A stretch of 64,000 nt of DNA from DATKFM01 sp046154965 (GCA_046154965.1 JBJXDY010000056.1:1-64000); one strand, 5' to 3'; counted from the stretch's first letter, positions 1 to 7,249 are shown. Made by a program: numbers and translations. Notes: generated from the letters alone by a model not told the origin.

Positions 1-294
1 GCCGCGGCCGATGCGGCGGCGACGATCATCGCCAATGACGTCGATCTGCCCGGCCATCCGGCGATACGCCGCGTGCCCGCCAGCGAGATCGATCCCGACA
101 GCGATCTCGGCGACCGGCCGGTCACGCTGAATGTGGGCAGGTTGTTCGAGTCCGACATTCGCGCCGCGCTGCAGGCCGGCATGGCCAAGGCCGAAGCGTT
201 GCGCCAGGCCGGGCTGATATTCGGCGCCGTTCTGCTGCTGCGCGGCCATCACAAAGTCTGCAGCAATGACATCCGTCTGCTGCGCGCCGCCTGA
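1..294 (+). CDS. UPF0280 family protein, C-terminal part (5' end outside window)
   Basis: The open frame runs in from the left edge and ends at TGA 292-294, giving the last 97 residues. The segment with the motif VDLPGHPAI followed by a DPDSDLGDR stretch is characteristic of the UPF0280 (ApbE-like) family, whose reaction is not known. The stop codon overlaps the GAGGAG ribosome binding site of the next gene, so it is translationally linked to the DUF1185 pair. Its placement with two DUF1185 genes, a MarR regulator and an enamidase suggests a role in heterocycle catabolism, but that is inference. The family call is fairly secure; the start lies upstream of the window. Confidence 0.75.
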   Translation, partial: AAADAAATIIANDVDLPGHPAIRRVPASEIDPDSDLGDRPVTLNVGRLFESDIRAALQAGMAKAEALRQAGLIFGAVLLLRGHHKVCSNDIRLLRAA

Positions 295-303
295 GGAGTG
301 TTC

Positions 304-888
304 ATGCCATTGGTCCAAGTCCGCAAATTCGCCACCGTCGTCGAAGAAGTCTTCCACGAGGGCGGGCCGGTCGCCGCCAAGCCGTTCAAGCAGGGCGCGT
401 GCCTCGCCGTGATCCGCAATCCCTTTGCCGGGCGGTACGAGCCCGACATCCAGCCCTTCATGAAGGATCTGGAGCCGCTGGGCGTGGAGATGGCGAAACG
501 GCTGATCGCCGCGATGGGCGTGACGCCGAAGGAGATCGAGGCCTACGGCAAGGGTGCCATCGTCGGTACGGCGGGCGAGATCGAGCATGGCGCGCTGTGG
601 CATGCGCCCGGCGGTTATGGCATGCGCGACGTGCTCGGCGGTACGAAGGCGATCGTGCCTTCGACCAAGAAGGTCGGCGGCGCCGGTGCGCGGCTCGACG
701 TGCCGCTGGCTCATATCAACGCCGCCTATGTGCGCAGCCATTTCGGCGCCATGGAGGTGGGGCTGCCGGATGCGCCGCGGGAGGATGAAATCGTGTTCAT
801 CCTCACGATGAGCACGGGGGCGCGGATCCATGACCGCGCCGGCGGCCTGAAGGCGAGCGAGATCAAGGGGGAGGATGGGTTGAGGTAG
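304..888 (+). CDS. amino acid synthesis family protein (DUF1185), paralogue 1
   Basis: This 194-residue protein belongs to DUF1185/PF06684, called amino acid synthesis although no reaction is established. The ATG at 304 is preferred over an in-frame GTG at 298 because GAGGAG (293-298) lies five bases before it. The core has a YGKGAIVG motif followed by GEIEHG, and the C-terminus is IKGEDGLR. The protein is exactly as long as the second copy at 1045 and aligns with it along its whole length, including the YGK, GE-EH, DVPL and VRSHF motifs, so the two are tandem duplicates and could form a hetero-oligomer. No signal peptide or membrane segment is visible. Confidence 0.85.
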   Translation: MPLVQVRKFATVVEEVFHEGGPVAAKPFKQGACLAVIRNPFAGRYEPDIQPFMKDLEPLGVEMAKRLIAAMGVTPKEIEAYGKGAIVGTAGEIEHGALWHAPGGYGMRDVLGGTKAIVPSTKKVGGAGARLDVPLAHINAAYVRSHFGAMEVGLPDAPREDEIVFILTMSTGARIHDRAGGLKASEIKGEDGLR

Positions 889-927
889 CATGCAGTTCTT
901 CATCGCAAGTTCTTTGATCCCCCTTGT

Positions 928-1013
928 TGTCATCGCCGGGCTTGACCCGGCGACCCAGGGTTGCCAGGGCGCTCTGCTTCTCCTGGATGCCCGGGTCAAA
1001 CCCGGGCATGACA
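928..1013. repeat. Dispersed palindromic intergenic element (GTCAT-type double hairpin)
   Basis: The 86-bp element begins with TGTCAT and ends with ATGACA. Each end carries a compact hairpin: CGCCGGG/CCCGGCG on the left and GCCCGGG/CCCGGGC on the right. ACCCAGG and TCCTGG sit inward of the hairpins. It fills most of the gap between the two DUF1185 genes. The design is that of the mobile palindromic elements scattered through alphaproteobacterial genomes. No ORF is present. Confidence 0.75.
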
Positions 1014-1044
1014 ATTCTGGTTACCTGTTGGGAGCGATCGAAAC

Positions 1045-1629
1045 ATGACCGCAAAAATCCGAAAAATCATCGTCAGCGTCGAGGAGACGCAAGCTGAGAT
1101 GGGCATGCCGGTATCGCCGCCGACGCGTAAAGCAACGGCCGTCGCCGTCATCGAGAATCCCTACGCCGGCCAGTTCGTGCAGGAACTGAAGCCGCTGATG
1201 GATATCGGCGAGGAGCTGGGCGCGCTGCTGACCAGGCGCTGCGTCGAGGCGCTGGGCATTCCCGGCGGCAAGGCGGAGAGCTATGGCAAGGCGGCGATCG
1301 TCGGCGAGAACGGCGAACTGGAGCATGCCGCCGCGATCCTCCATCCGCAGATGGGCAAGCCGGTGCGCGCCGTGCTGGAGAAGGGTGCGGCGCTGATCCC
1401 TTCGGCGAAAAAGCGCGGCGGGCCGGGCACGCCAGTCGACGTGCCGCTGGGCCACAAGGACGCGGCTTTCGTGCGCAGCCATTTCGATGCGGTCGAGGTG
1501 CGGATCGCCGATGCGCCGCGCGCCAACGAGATCCTGGTCGCCATTGCCGTCACCGACAGCGGACGGCCGCTGCCGCGGGTCGGCGGATTGCAGAAACATG
1601 AGATCAAGGGCGAAGACGGCCTCCGCTGA
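1045..1629 (+). CDS. amino acid synthesis family protein (DUF1185), paralogue 2
   Basis: A second DUF1185 protein of 194 residues, starting at an ATG preceded by GGGAG. It shares with paralogue 1 the YGKAAIVG, GELEHA, DVPLGHK and VRSHF motifs and the same IKGEDGLR tail. The N-terminus differs in having a stretch (KIIVSVEET) that resembles the usual family start. It is followed after 22 bp by the marR gene, and separated from paralogue 1 by a palindromic repeat that may have been inserted between cotranscribed genes. Substrate is unknown; the enamidase encoded 1.8 kb downstream points to a lactam or heteroaromatic acid pathway (inference). Confidence 0.85.
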   Translation: MTAKIRKIIVSVEETQAEMGMPVSPPTRKATAVAVIENPYAGQFVQELKPLMDIGEELGALLTRRCVEALGIPGGKAESYGKAAIVGENGELEHAAAILHPQMGKPVRAVLEKGAALIPSAKKRGGPGTPVDVPLGHKDAAFVRSHFDAVEVRIADAPRANEILVAIAVTDSGRPLPRVGGLQKHEIKGEDGLR

Positions 1630-1651
1630 GCCGGAAGCTCCGGCCGGAGAA

Positions 1652-2104
1652 ATGACGCCGCCGCCGGCGCGGCCGCGGCGGAGCCATGGCGCGGCTGGCT
1701 ACCGCCTGGAGGAGCAAGTCGGCTTCATCCTGCGGCGCGCCAGCCAGCGCCATGTGGCGATTTTCGCCCGGCATATCGACAAGGAGATCACCCCGACCCG
1801 CTGGGCCGCGCTGGCCAAGCTCTATGAAGGCGGACCGACCTCGCAGAACCTGCTGGGCCGGCGGACGGCGATGGATGGCGCCACCATCAAGGGCGTGGTC
1901 GACCGGCTGATGAAGCTGCATCTGATCGAGACCCGCGCCGATCCCGGCGACGGCCGGCGGCGCGTCGTGGCTCTCACGGAGAAGGGCCGTCAGGCGGTGG
2001 AGAAATCCCTCGCCCGCGCCAGCGCCATCACCCGCAAGACCCTGGCGCCGCTGTCCGCGGACGAGCAGAAGCATTTTCTGGCCCTGCTGCACCGGCTGGC
2101 GTGA
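1652..2104 (+). CDS. MarR family transcriptional regulator
   Basis: A 150-residue winged-helix protein starting at ATG 1652, preceded by GGAGA; longer in-frame extensions upstream lie inside the previous gene and look non-native. The recognition region (DGATIKGVVDRLMKLHLIE) and the wing (DPGDGRRRVVALTEKG) are typical of MarR. The N-terminal 20 residues are rich in Pro and Arg and are probably disordered. Lying just after the two DUF1185 genes in the same direction, it probably controls this catabolic cluster and responds to its substrate; no operator could be recognised with confidence. Confidence 0.88.
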   Translation: MTPPPARPRRSHGAAGYRLEEQVGFILRRASQRHVAIFARHIDKEITPTRWAALAKLYEGGPTSQNLLGRRTAMDGATIKGVVDRLMKLHLIETRADPGDGRRRVVALTEKGRQAVEKSLARASAITRKTLAPLSADEQKHFLALLHRLA

Positions 2105-2598
2105 CAGCGGCACCCGGCTCCAGCGCTGCGCAATTTCCGCATATTTTCGCGCATTTTCCCCGCAGGTAAGCGGCTGTGGCGCAAGGCGATTCCGGCCAAA
2201 ACAGGCCGTTCCCAGGGTCCCTGATTTCGCGGAACGATGCCATGCAAGGGAATTCCCGCACCGGTGCGCCGCCCCCTCACCTTTCATCAGTAACGGACTC
2301 CGCACATGGCTTCCCCGCCCCGGACTTGATCCGGGGGTAGGGAGGGAGCCGGCGCGGACTCGGCGCTTGCGCCTGAACTCACGCAAGCAAACTCAACCGC
2401 TGCGACGGCGGTTGAGGCATAGGCGGATACACAATGTCCAACATCGAGGCCGGCGGCGATCTCTGGCAGTTTCATTATAGGGATATTTTCCAAATTATCA
2501 AGATCATTTTCCTATTATGCGTTTGCCAAAGAGTGCCGCCCCACTGCCGTCTCCTGTGAACGCGGGGAGAGATGTACTCACCGTGCGGCCCAAACAGA

Positions 2599-2668
2599 CC
2601 CCTCTCCCCTTCAACGAAGGGGAGAGGGCGATCAGCGACCGAGAAGCGGTCGTTAATCGGGTGAGGGG
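2599..2668 (+). repeat. CCTCTCCC/GTGAGG modular hairpin element, copy 1a
   Basis: Hairpin 1 has 11-bp arms (2601-2611 and 2617-2627, loop CAACG). A shorter second hairpin (CGACCG/CGGTCG, 2636-2652) follows, and then the conserved tail GGGTGAGG. The partner copy 1b lies 110 bp downstream in inverted orientation. Confidence 0.75.
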
Positions 2669-2778
2669 TTGGGGCGCACTGACCCGTCGGAATGAGGAAG
2701 GTTCGGAGGCACCGCCCACGAGTAAAGCCGTGTGTCCTGTAGCAACGCTTGCGACAGCACAGACATCGGCACCAGACC

Positions 2779-2841
2779 CTCACCCCGCAGCATCCGCTGG
2801 ACGCGGATGCTGCATCCCTCTCCCGCTACGCGGGCGAGGGG
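2779..2841 (-). repeat. CCTCTCCC/GTGAGG modular hairpin element, copy 1b
   Basis: On the minus strand this reads hairpin 1 (CCTCGCCC...GGGAGAGG), a perfect 11-bp hairpin 2 (arms 2787-2797 and 2803-2813, loop TGGAC on the plus strand) and the tail GGGTGAGG. It is inverted relative to copy 1a. Confidence 0.75.
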
Positions 2842-2960
2842 TCTGTAGGCTGGCGTCTGGTCATGACGGCGAACAAGTGTCAACACACTCCGGATAAGTC
2901 GACGGTATGTACGATGTGATAGCGCACTCAGGAATACCACATCACTTGAAGTTCCCTCCA

Positions 2961-3040
2961 TTATCTTCCCCGCGAAAGCGGGGATCCAGGGATTATAGAA
3001 CGCCCGGCTTCTCCTGGGTCCCCGCTTTCGCGGGGAAAAC
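2961..3040. repeat. GCGAAAGC-type double hairpin repeat
   Basis: Two copies of the palindrome CCCCGCGAAAGCGGGG lie in inverted orientation (2968-2983 and 3020-3035), with ATCCAGG and CCTGGG inward of them. A single half-element of the same family occurs at 6200-6215. Confidence 0.75.
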
Positions 3041-3088
3041 AGTTATTGGAGCTCTAGAAAGGGCGATCCAATTGCACCGGCTCACACT

Positions 3089-3352
3089 TTAGTGCTTCCG
3101 CGCCTGCACCAGATTAGCGTAGATCGTGGTTTCGCCGAGCGCCCGGCAGGCTTCGAGCCGGTGCAGGCCGCTGACCAGCACATAGCGCTCCTTGTCGGCG
3201 CGCACGAGGATCGGCTCCTGCTGGCCGATCTCGGCGATGCTCATGGCGAGCTCCTCCACCTTCTTGGGATCGACCGGCTTGCGCAGCGCGGCGGGAATAT
3301 AGATCTGTGCGATCTTGATCGCCGTCGCCTTCATCAGCAGCTGGTCACGCAT
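3089..3352 (-). CDS. Stand-alone ParB N-terminal-like domain protein
   Basis: An 87-residue protein consisting only of a ParB/sulfiredoxin-type N-terminal domain: the motif LVSGLHRLEACRALG matches the ParB box (GxHRLxAxxxLG), and QQEPILVR precedes it. The start at 3352 has a GAGGGA ribosome site six bases away; a second ATG lies at 3334. There is no helix-turn-helix or dimer domain, so it is not a plasmid or chromosome partition protein; such isolated domains can bind or hydrolyse nucleotides, but no activity can be assigned here. It is 42 bp downstream of the amidohydrolase on the same strand, so the two are probably cotranscribed. Confidence 0.75.
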   Translation of the reverse strand: MRDQLLMKATAIKIAQIYIPAALRKPVDPKKVEELAMSIAEIGQQEPILVRADKERYVLVSGLHRLEACRALGETTIYANLVQARKH

Positions 3353-3394
3353 CAGGCTTCCCTCGCGATGTGGCGCAACTATAGACGTTCAACA

Positions 3395-4594
3395 TCATGC
3401 CCCCACCACTTCCGGCACCTTGGTCGCCGGCGGGGTGTTGCGGCTGCGCTGTGTCCTGATGACGCCGTCGATGATGGTCATGCCGACGCCCGGGATATCG
3501 CCCATGGCGACGCTTTCCAGGATGTCCTTGCCGGCGGTGTGCTGGGCTTTGTCCATGATGACGAAATCGGCGACGCGGCCCGCTTCGATCAGGCCGCAAT
3601 CCAGTTTCCGCTGGCGCGCGGTGTTGCCGGTGGCGAAGCAGAAGGCGATTTCCGCAGGCACGTCGCCGAGCGCGCTGAGCATGGCGATCATGCGCAGGAT
3701 GCCCAGGGGCTGAACGCCGGAGCCCGCCGGCGAGTCCGTGCCGAGGATGACGCGGTCGAGTTGCTTGATCTCATCGGCGGTGCGCAGCGCGTAGAGCGCC
3801 GCCGCCTCGTTGCCGTTATGGACGATCTCGATGGCGCGGCCGCATTGCTCGCAGAGGCAGCGGATCTGATCCAGCGGCAGCGCGGTATGGCCGCCATTGA
3901 TATGGCCGATGACGTCGGCGTCGGCCTCCAGCACAACATCCTTGTCGATCAGGCCGGAGCCGGGGATGGACGGGCCGCCGGTATGGATCGTGCTCTGGAT
4001 GCCGTATTTGCGCGCCCAGGCCACCATTTTCTTCGCCTCGTCGCCCGCCTTGACGCTGCCGAGGCCGACTTCACCCAGGAGCTTCACGCCGGCCGCGGCC
4101 ATTTCCTTGAAATCCTCCTCCACCATGCCCTTCTCGATCACGGGCGCGCCGGCATGGACCTTGACGCCGCCGGGGCGGAAACCGTCGAAGGCGCGCTGGG
4201 CGGTGATGGCCAGCGCTTTCACGCCCACTACGTCTTTGGGCCGGCCGGGCAGATGCACTTCGCCGGCGGAGATCATGGTGGTGACGCCGCCATGGAGGAA
4301 GCTGTCGATCCAGTTGAGCTGCTGCTGCCGCGGCGTCCAGTCGCCGAACACCGGATGCACATGGCTGTCGATCAGGCCGGGTGCGACCGTGGTGCCATTG
4401 GCGTCGACGATGGTGGCGGCACCCGACTGGTCGAGATCCTTGGCCTTGCCGACCGCCGCGATCTTGCCGCCAATGGCGACGATGGTGTCGGCATCCAGGA
4501 TCGGCCGGTTCAGATCGCCGCTCAGCAGCAGGCCGATATTGCGGATCACCAGCTTCGCCGCGCCGCCGGATTTCTTGGCTTCTTCGGTTGCCAT
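3395..4594 (-). CDS. Amidohydrolase, enamidase-like
   Basis: A 399-residue metal-dependent amidohydrolase most like enamidase, which opens the ring of 6-oxo-tetrahydronicotinate in bacterial nicotinate fermentation. The binuclear metal site is complete: His78-x-His80 (motif DSHVHP), Glu175 in GEVGLG, His204 in IHTGG, His231 in GHINGGH and Asp287 in GTDSPAG. No signal peptide is present, so it is cytoplasmic. It reads toward the DUF1185/MarR group and is followed by the ParB-like gene. Assignment to the enamidase branch is good; the true substrate could be another cyclic enamide or lactam. Confidence 0.8.
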   Translation of the reverse strand: MATEEAKKSGGAAKLVIRNIGLLLSGDLNRPILDADTIVAIGGKIAAVGKAKDLDQSGAATIVDANGTTVAPGLIDSHVHPVFGDWTPRQQQLNWIDSFLHGGVTTMISAGEVHLPGRPKDVVGVKALAITAQRAFDGFRPGGVKVHAGAPVIEKGMVEEDFKEMAAAGVKLLGEVGLGSVKAGDEAKKMVAWARKYGIQSTIHTGGPSIPGSGLIDKDVVLEADADVIGHINGGHTALPLDQIRCLCEQCGRAIEIVHNGNEAAALYALRTADEIKQLDRVILGTDSPAGSGVQPLGILRMIAMLSALGDVPAEIAFCFATGNTARQRKLDCGLIEAGRVADFVIMDKAQHTAGKDILESVAMGDIPGVGMTIIDGVIRTQRSRNTPPATKVPEVVGA

Positions 4595-4730
4595 GCCGCC
4601 TGTTCCCTTTGTTGGTTGGAGGGGACGTTAGTCCAGCCTCCGGCCCCTGCCAAGCTGCGGGGTTTCTCGGGAATTGGGGCGCAAGAAACGGAGTGTGGCC
4701 GGCGGCGGGGGAGCGTATCGTCCGTTCGAT

Positions 4731-4767
4731 CCCCTCTCCCGTTCGGGCGAGGGGGCAGGGGGTGAGG
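4731..4767 (+). repeat. CCTCTCCC/GTGAGG hairpin element, copy 2a (short form)
   Basis: Hairpin 1 (CCCCTCTCCCG...CGAGGGG) is joined through GCA to the tail GGGGGTGAGG; the second hairpin is absent. The inverted partner is copy 2b. Confidence 0.7.
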
Positions 4768-4891
4768 TTTGCACGCGCGGCATCGCGACAAATAGACTCG
4801 TTTCCCTATTGAAAGCACTTGATGCAAACGAAACATCGCCGGCGAGCATTGCATCATTCAACGGCACGAGTCGCTGTGCGCTCCGCGCCAG

Positions 4892-4933
4892 CCCCCTCAC
4901 CCCCTGCCCCCTCTCCCCCGGTGGGGAGAGGGG
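4892..4933 (-). repeat. CCTCTCCC/GTGAGG hairpin element, copy 2b (short form)
   Basis: Same short form as copy 2a but on the opposite strand, 124 bp away, and 38 bp before the start of the next gene. Confidence 0.7.
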
Positions 4934-4971
4934 AATTATGTTTTGCGCGTCACTACTTTGTCGGCCTTTGC

Positions 4972-5391
4972 ATGATGATGGTTTCAGCGTTGCTAACATT
5001 TAACCGAGCGGACGCGAAGGAATCTTCAGCGCGCCAGCTCTTCGAGATCACCACCGCGACGGGCATGCCCCATCTGGAAGAGAATCTCCGCTATGCCATC
5101 ACGCGGGAAGAGAAATGCCTGTCGGAAGACGAGCTCTTCGTCCGCTTTCCTGTCCTGCATCACGTAGCGCTCCGGGACTGCAAGCTCGATCCGGAAAGCC
5201 GCGCGGCGCAGCAGGCCTCATTCCGGCTGGATTGCTCCGGCGGCCATGGGACGACCGGCGGCGCCGTCTGGCGTCTGGGCGAGCATCAGCTTCGCGGCCG
5301 GCTGGATGTGAAGCTGGGCGGCAAGAACATGACTTTCTATCAGACCATCACCGCCCTGCCCCTGGGCGATTGCGCGGTGGACAGCGAATGA
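4972..5391 (+). CDS. DUF3617-like exported protein
   Basis: The start at ATG 4972 gives a 139-residue precursor with a short hydrophobic leader (MMMVSALLTFNRADA) and probable cleavage after ADA. The mature part follows the DUF3617 pattern: an LFEITT opening, MPHL, a Cys in EEKCLS, a central RDCKL, an LDCSGG Cys and a C-terminal GDC. Such proteins are periplasmic and of unknown role. The start is supported by the signal-like leader rather than by a strong ribosome site. Its stop overlaps the ATG of the oxygenase gene (ATGA), so the two are translationally coupled. Confidence 0.6.
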   Translation: MMMVSALLTFNRADAKESSARQLFEITTATGMPHLEENLRYAITREEKCLSEDELFVRFPVLHHVALRDCKLDPESRAAQQASFRLDCSGGHGTTGGAVWRLGEHQLRGRLDVKLGGKNMTFYQTITALPLGDCAVDSE

Positions 5392-6140
5392 GTGCGCGTC
5401 CGGCACTAGTAAAGGCCACGCACGCGCCGGCGAACGCCATCGCCGGCCGCGCAACGGCGCTGGATTGGCAGCGGCCTTCGGCCGATCTGGACTCCCAGGG
5501 CTGCGCCGTGATCGAGGGGTTGTTGCCGCCCGTGACTTGCCGCGCGCTGGCGGCGCTGTATGAAGACGAGAACCGCTTCCGCAGTCGCGTCGTCATGGCC
5601 CGCCATGGCTTCGGCCGCGGCGAGTACAAGTATTTCGCCTATCCGCTGCCGCCCGACGTCGCGACCCTGCGGGCGGCGTTCTATCCGAAGCTGGTGCCCA
5701 TCGCCAACCGCTGGCACCAGGCGATGAAGGTCGCGGCGCGCTTTCCTGATTCACATGAGGCGTTCCTCAGGCGCTGCCACGCCGCCGGGCAATCGCGGCC
5801 GACGCCCCTGCTGCTGCGTTATGGGCCCGGCGACTACAATTGCCTGCACCAGGATCTCTATGGCGAGCATGTGTTTCCGCTGCAGCTGGCGATCCTGCTG
5901 TCGCGGCCGCAAGAGGATTTCACCGGCGGCGAGTTCGTGCTGACCGAGCAGCGCCCGCGCATGCAGTCGCGCGCCGAGGTGGTGCCGCTCCGCCAGGGCG
6001 ACGGCGTGATCTTCGCCGTGCATCAGCGGCCGGCCCAGGGCACCCGCGGCACCTACCGCGTCACCATGCGCCACGGCGTCAGCCGCCTGCGCAGCGGGCA
6101 GCGACACACGCTCGGCATCATCTTCCACGATGCGGCGTGA
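5388..6140 (+). CDS. 2OG-Fe(II) oxygenase
   Basis: A 250-residue prolyl-hydroxylase-like oxygenase starting at the ATG that overlaps the previous stop. The iron ligands are visible as His-x-Asp in LHQDLYG and the distal His in MRHGVS; the Arg after it fits 2-oxoglutarate binding, and FTGGEFVL with QGDGVIF is the usual jelly-roll core. The N-terminal 30 residues are Ala-rich. It should hydroxylate or oxidise a substrate using 2-oxoglutarate and O2 in the cytoplasm; substrate unknown. The coupling to an exported DUF3617-like protein gives no clear hint. Confidence 0.82.
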   Translation: MSARPALVKATHAPANAIAGRATALDWQRPSADLDSQGCAVIEGLLPPVTCRALAALYEDENRFRSRVVMARHGFGRGEYKYFAYPLPPDVATLRAAFYPKLVPIANRWHQAMKVAARFPDSHEAFLRRCHAAGQSRPTPLLLRYGPGDYNCLHQDLYGEHVFPLQLAILLSRPQEDFTGGEFVLTEQRPRMQSRAEVVPLRQGDGVIFAVHQRPAQGTRGTYRVTMRHGVSRLRSGQRHTLGIIFHDAA

Positions 6141-6199
6141 TGCGGAGTCCTGAGGACTGGAGTGAAATCCGTTCGAATTGAACCACCAATAATTGTCAT

Positions 6200-6215
6200 C
6201 CCCGCGAAAGCGGGG
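6200..6215. repeat. Single GCGAAAGC-type palindrome
   Basis: A perfect 16-bp palindromic hairpin CCCCGCGAAAGCGGGG preceded by GTCAT, matching the two copies at 2968 and 3020. It lies between the oxygenase stop and the convergent small gene. Confidence 0.7.
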
Positions 6216-6269
6216 AAGACAATCCTGAGAGACAGCGATTCAACTGTTGTGAATCGGTCTGCGCAGTGC

Positions 6270-6494
6270 CTACTGCGGCGAGCGCGTGATCGATTTGATC
6301 GGCGCGCGCCGACTGCCGGACATGGCGCCGATCTTGCGGTCTTGCTCTTCGATAAAAGCGCGCGCGGGTTCGTCGCCGTCGAGCCCGCCCAGGCCAGCGG
6401 CCGGCACTTTGCGGTTCGAGGTGCGGACGCCGTCTTCATAGACGACATCGAACAGAACGGTCCCCTTGTCGACGGGGGTCTTCTTGCGGGCCAT
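6270..6494 (-). CDS. Small conserved alphaproteobacterial protein
   Basis: A 74-residue basic protein starting MARKKTPVDKG, with the core VLFDVVYEDGVRTSNRKV. The start has GGAG eight bases before it. It resembles an uncharacterised family seen next to cspA in alphaproteobacteria. It follows the 60-aa gene by 5 bp and is surely cotranscribed with it. No signal peptide, membrane segment or metal motif is visible. Function unknown; the neighbourhood suggests an RNA-related role, as inference only. Confidence 0.65.
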   Translation of the reverse strand: MARKKTPVDKGTVLFDVVYEDGVRTSNRKVPAAGLGGLDGDEPARAFIEEQDRKIGAMSGSRRAPIKSITRSPQ

Positions 6495-6499
6495 CGGAG

Positions 6500-6682
6500 T
6501 TACTCCAGTTCTCGCGATTCGTCGGCGGGCTTGACGTCATCGGCAGCGGCCGGGGTTCCCTCCCGCTCGGCCTTGCGCTTGGCCGCCGCTTCGTCGCGCC
6601 GCTGCTGCTTCTCCGCCTTGCGCTGATCCTTGACGCGGGAGCGCTCGCGGCGTTCCTGGTTGTAATTGGGCTTGAAGGCCAT
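6500..6682 (-). CDS. Small highly charged conserved protein
   Basis: A 60-residue protein (MAFKPNYNQERRERSR...) made almost wholly of Arg, Lys, Glu, Gln and Ala, probably a single long helix or disordered. An AAGGAG site precedes the ATG. The family is widespread in alphaproteobacteria and has no known role. It lies 59 bp after the cspA terminator on the same strand and 5 bp before the 74-aa gene. Confidence 0.65.
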   Translation of the reverse strand: MAFKPNYNQERRERSRVKDQRKAEKQQRRDEAAAKRKAEREGTPAAADDVKPADESRELE

Positions 6683-6740
6683 GGCGGCTCCTTATGGGAA
6701 AGAGAGGCGGCCCGCGCCAAGCCGAGCGCAGACCAGTGTG

Positions 6741-6777
6741 AAAAAAGAAGAGAGGCACCGGATCGTCATCCGGTGCC
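6741..6777 (-). terminator. Rho-independent terminator of the cold-shock gene
   Basis: On the minus strand a 10-bp stem GGCACCGGAT/ATCCGGTGCC with a 4-base loop is followed by a T-rich run (TCTCTTCTTTTTT). It sits 34 bp after the cspA stop. Confidence 0.88.
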
Positions 6778-6811
6778 CCCCTTTAACGTCCAAAAGCGAA
6801 ATTGTCGACGG

Positions 6812-7021
6812 TTAGACCGCCTTCAGATTTTCCGCCGAGGTCTTGCCGCGCTTGGGATCGCGCTGCTCCTCGTAGGAAACCTTCTGACCTTCGGCCAGGT
6901 TTCCCATGCCGGCGCGCTCGACAGCGGAAATGTGCACGAACACATCCGCGCCGCCGTTGTCCGGCTTAATGAAACCATAGCCCTTGGTGCTGTTGAACCA
7001 TTTGACGGTGCCGATTGGCAT
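6812..7021 (-). CDS. Cold-shock protein, CspA family
   Basis: A 69-residue cold-shock domain protein starting MPIGTVKWFN. The RNP1 motif (KGYGFIKP) and RNP2 motif (DVFVHISAV) are intact. The ATG at 7021 is chosen because GGAG lies before it and it gives the family's normal length; an upstream start at 7060 would add 13 unrelated residues. It binds single-stranded RNA/DNA as an RNA chaperone. The 280-bp upstream gap allows a long 5' leader, common in cold-shock genes, and the gene ends at a strong terminator. Confidence 0.93.
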   Translation of the reverse strand: MPIGTVKWFNSTKGYGFIKPDNGGADVFVHISAVERAGMGNLAEGQKVSYEEQRDPKRGKTSAENLKAV

Positions 7022-7249
7022 TTCAGTTCTCCGAGTAAGCGGGGTGGCGCCGCATCCCATATGCGACGCATCAGACTGTGGATTGGAACGGCAACGATCT
7101 AACAGCCCCGAAGGTCGGCAGGTCGGCGGTCCGGAACAGAATGATGGCCGAGTATCCCGATTCTACCCGCGGGAAGGCAAGAGCGAAGAATCACCCCCCG
7201 CCTTGGGGCGGACAGGGGGTATCACAGCCCCGATAACCGGCCCCCGACA

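Larger units (their letters stand above)
2105..3088. other. 984-bp intergenic region rich in palindromic repeats
   Basis: No convincing gene on either strand: the open frames here have atypical composition and run through the repeats. It contains a decayed CCCCGGACTTGATCCGGGG palindrome near 2322-2340, one inverted pair of CCTCTCCC-type hairpin elements (2599-2668 and 2779-2841) and a GCGAAAGC-type double hairpin (2961-3040). The stretch 2400-2530 is AT-richer than its surroundings and could hold a promoter, but no clear -35/-10 pair was identified. Confidence 0.7.
4595..4971. other. Intergenic region between amidohydrolase and DUF3617-like gene
   Basis: No gene is supported. The stretch holds an inverted pair of CCTCTCCC-type hairpin elements (4731-4767 and 4892-4933) with an AT-richer centre (about 4785-4860) that may contain the divergent promoters of the flanking genes. 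An open frame from 4819 into the next gene crosses the repeat and is not believed. Confidence 0.6.

Noticed and set aside
2105..3088. Small protein-coding genes in the 1-kb gap
   Set aside because: All open frames run through palindromic repeats and lack ribosome sites and recognisable families.
3089..3352. Plasmid or phage partition (ParB) gene
   Set aside because: Only the N-terminal fold is present and there is no ParA or parS; the flanking genes are chromosomal metabolic genes.
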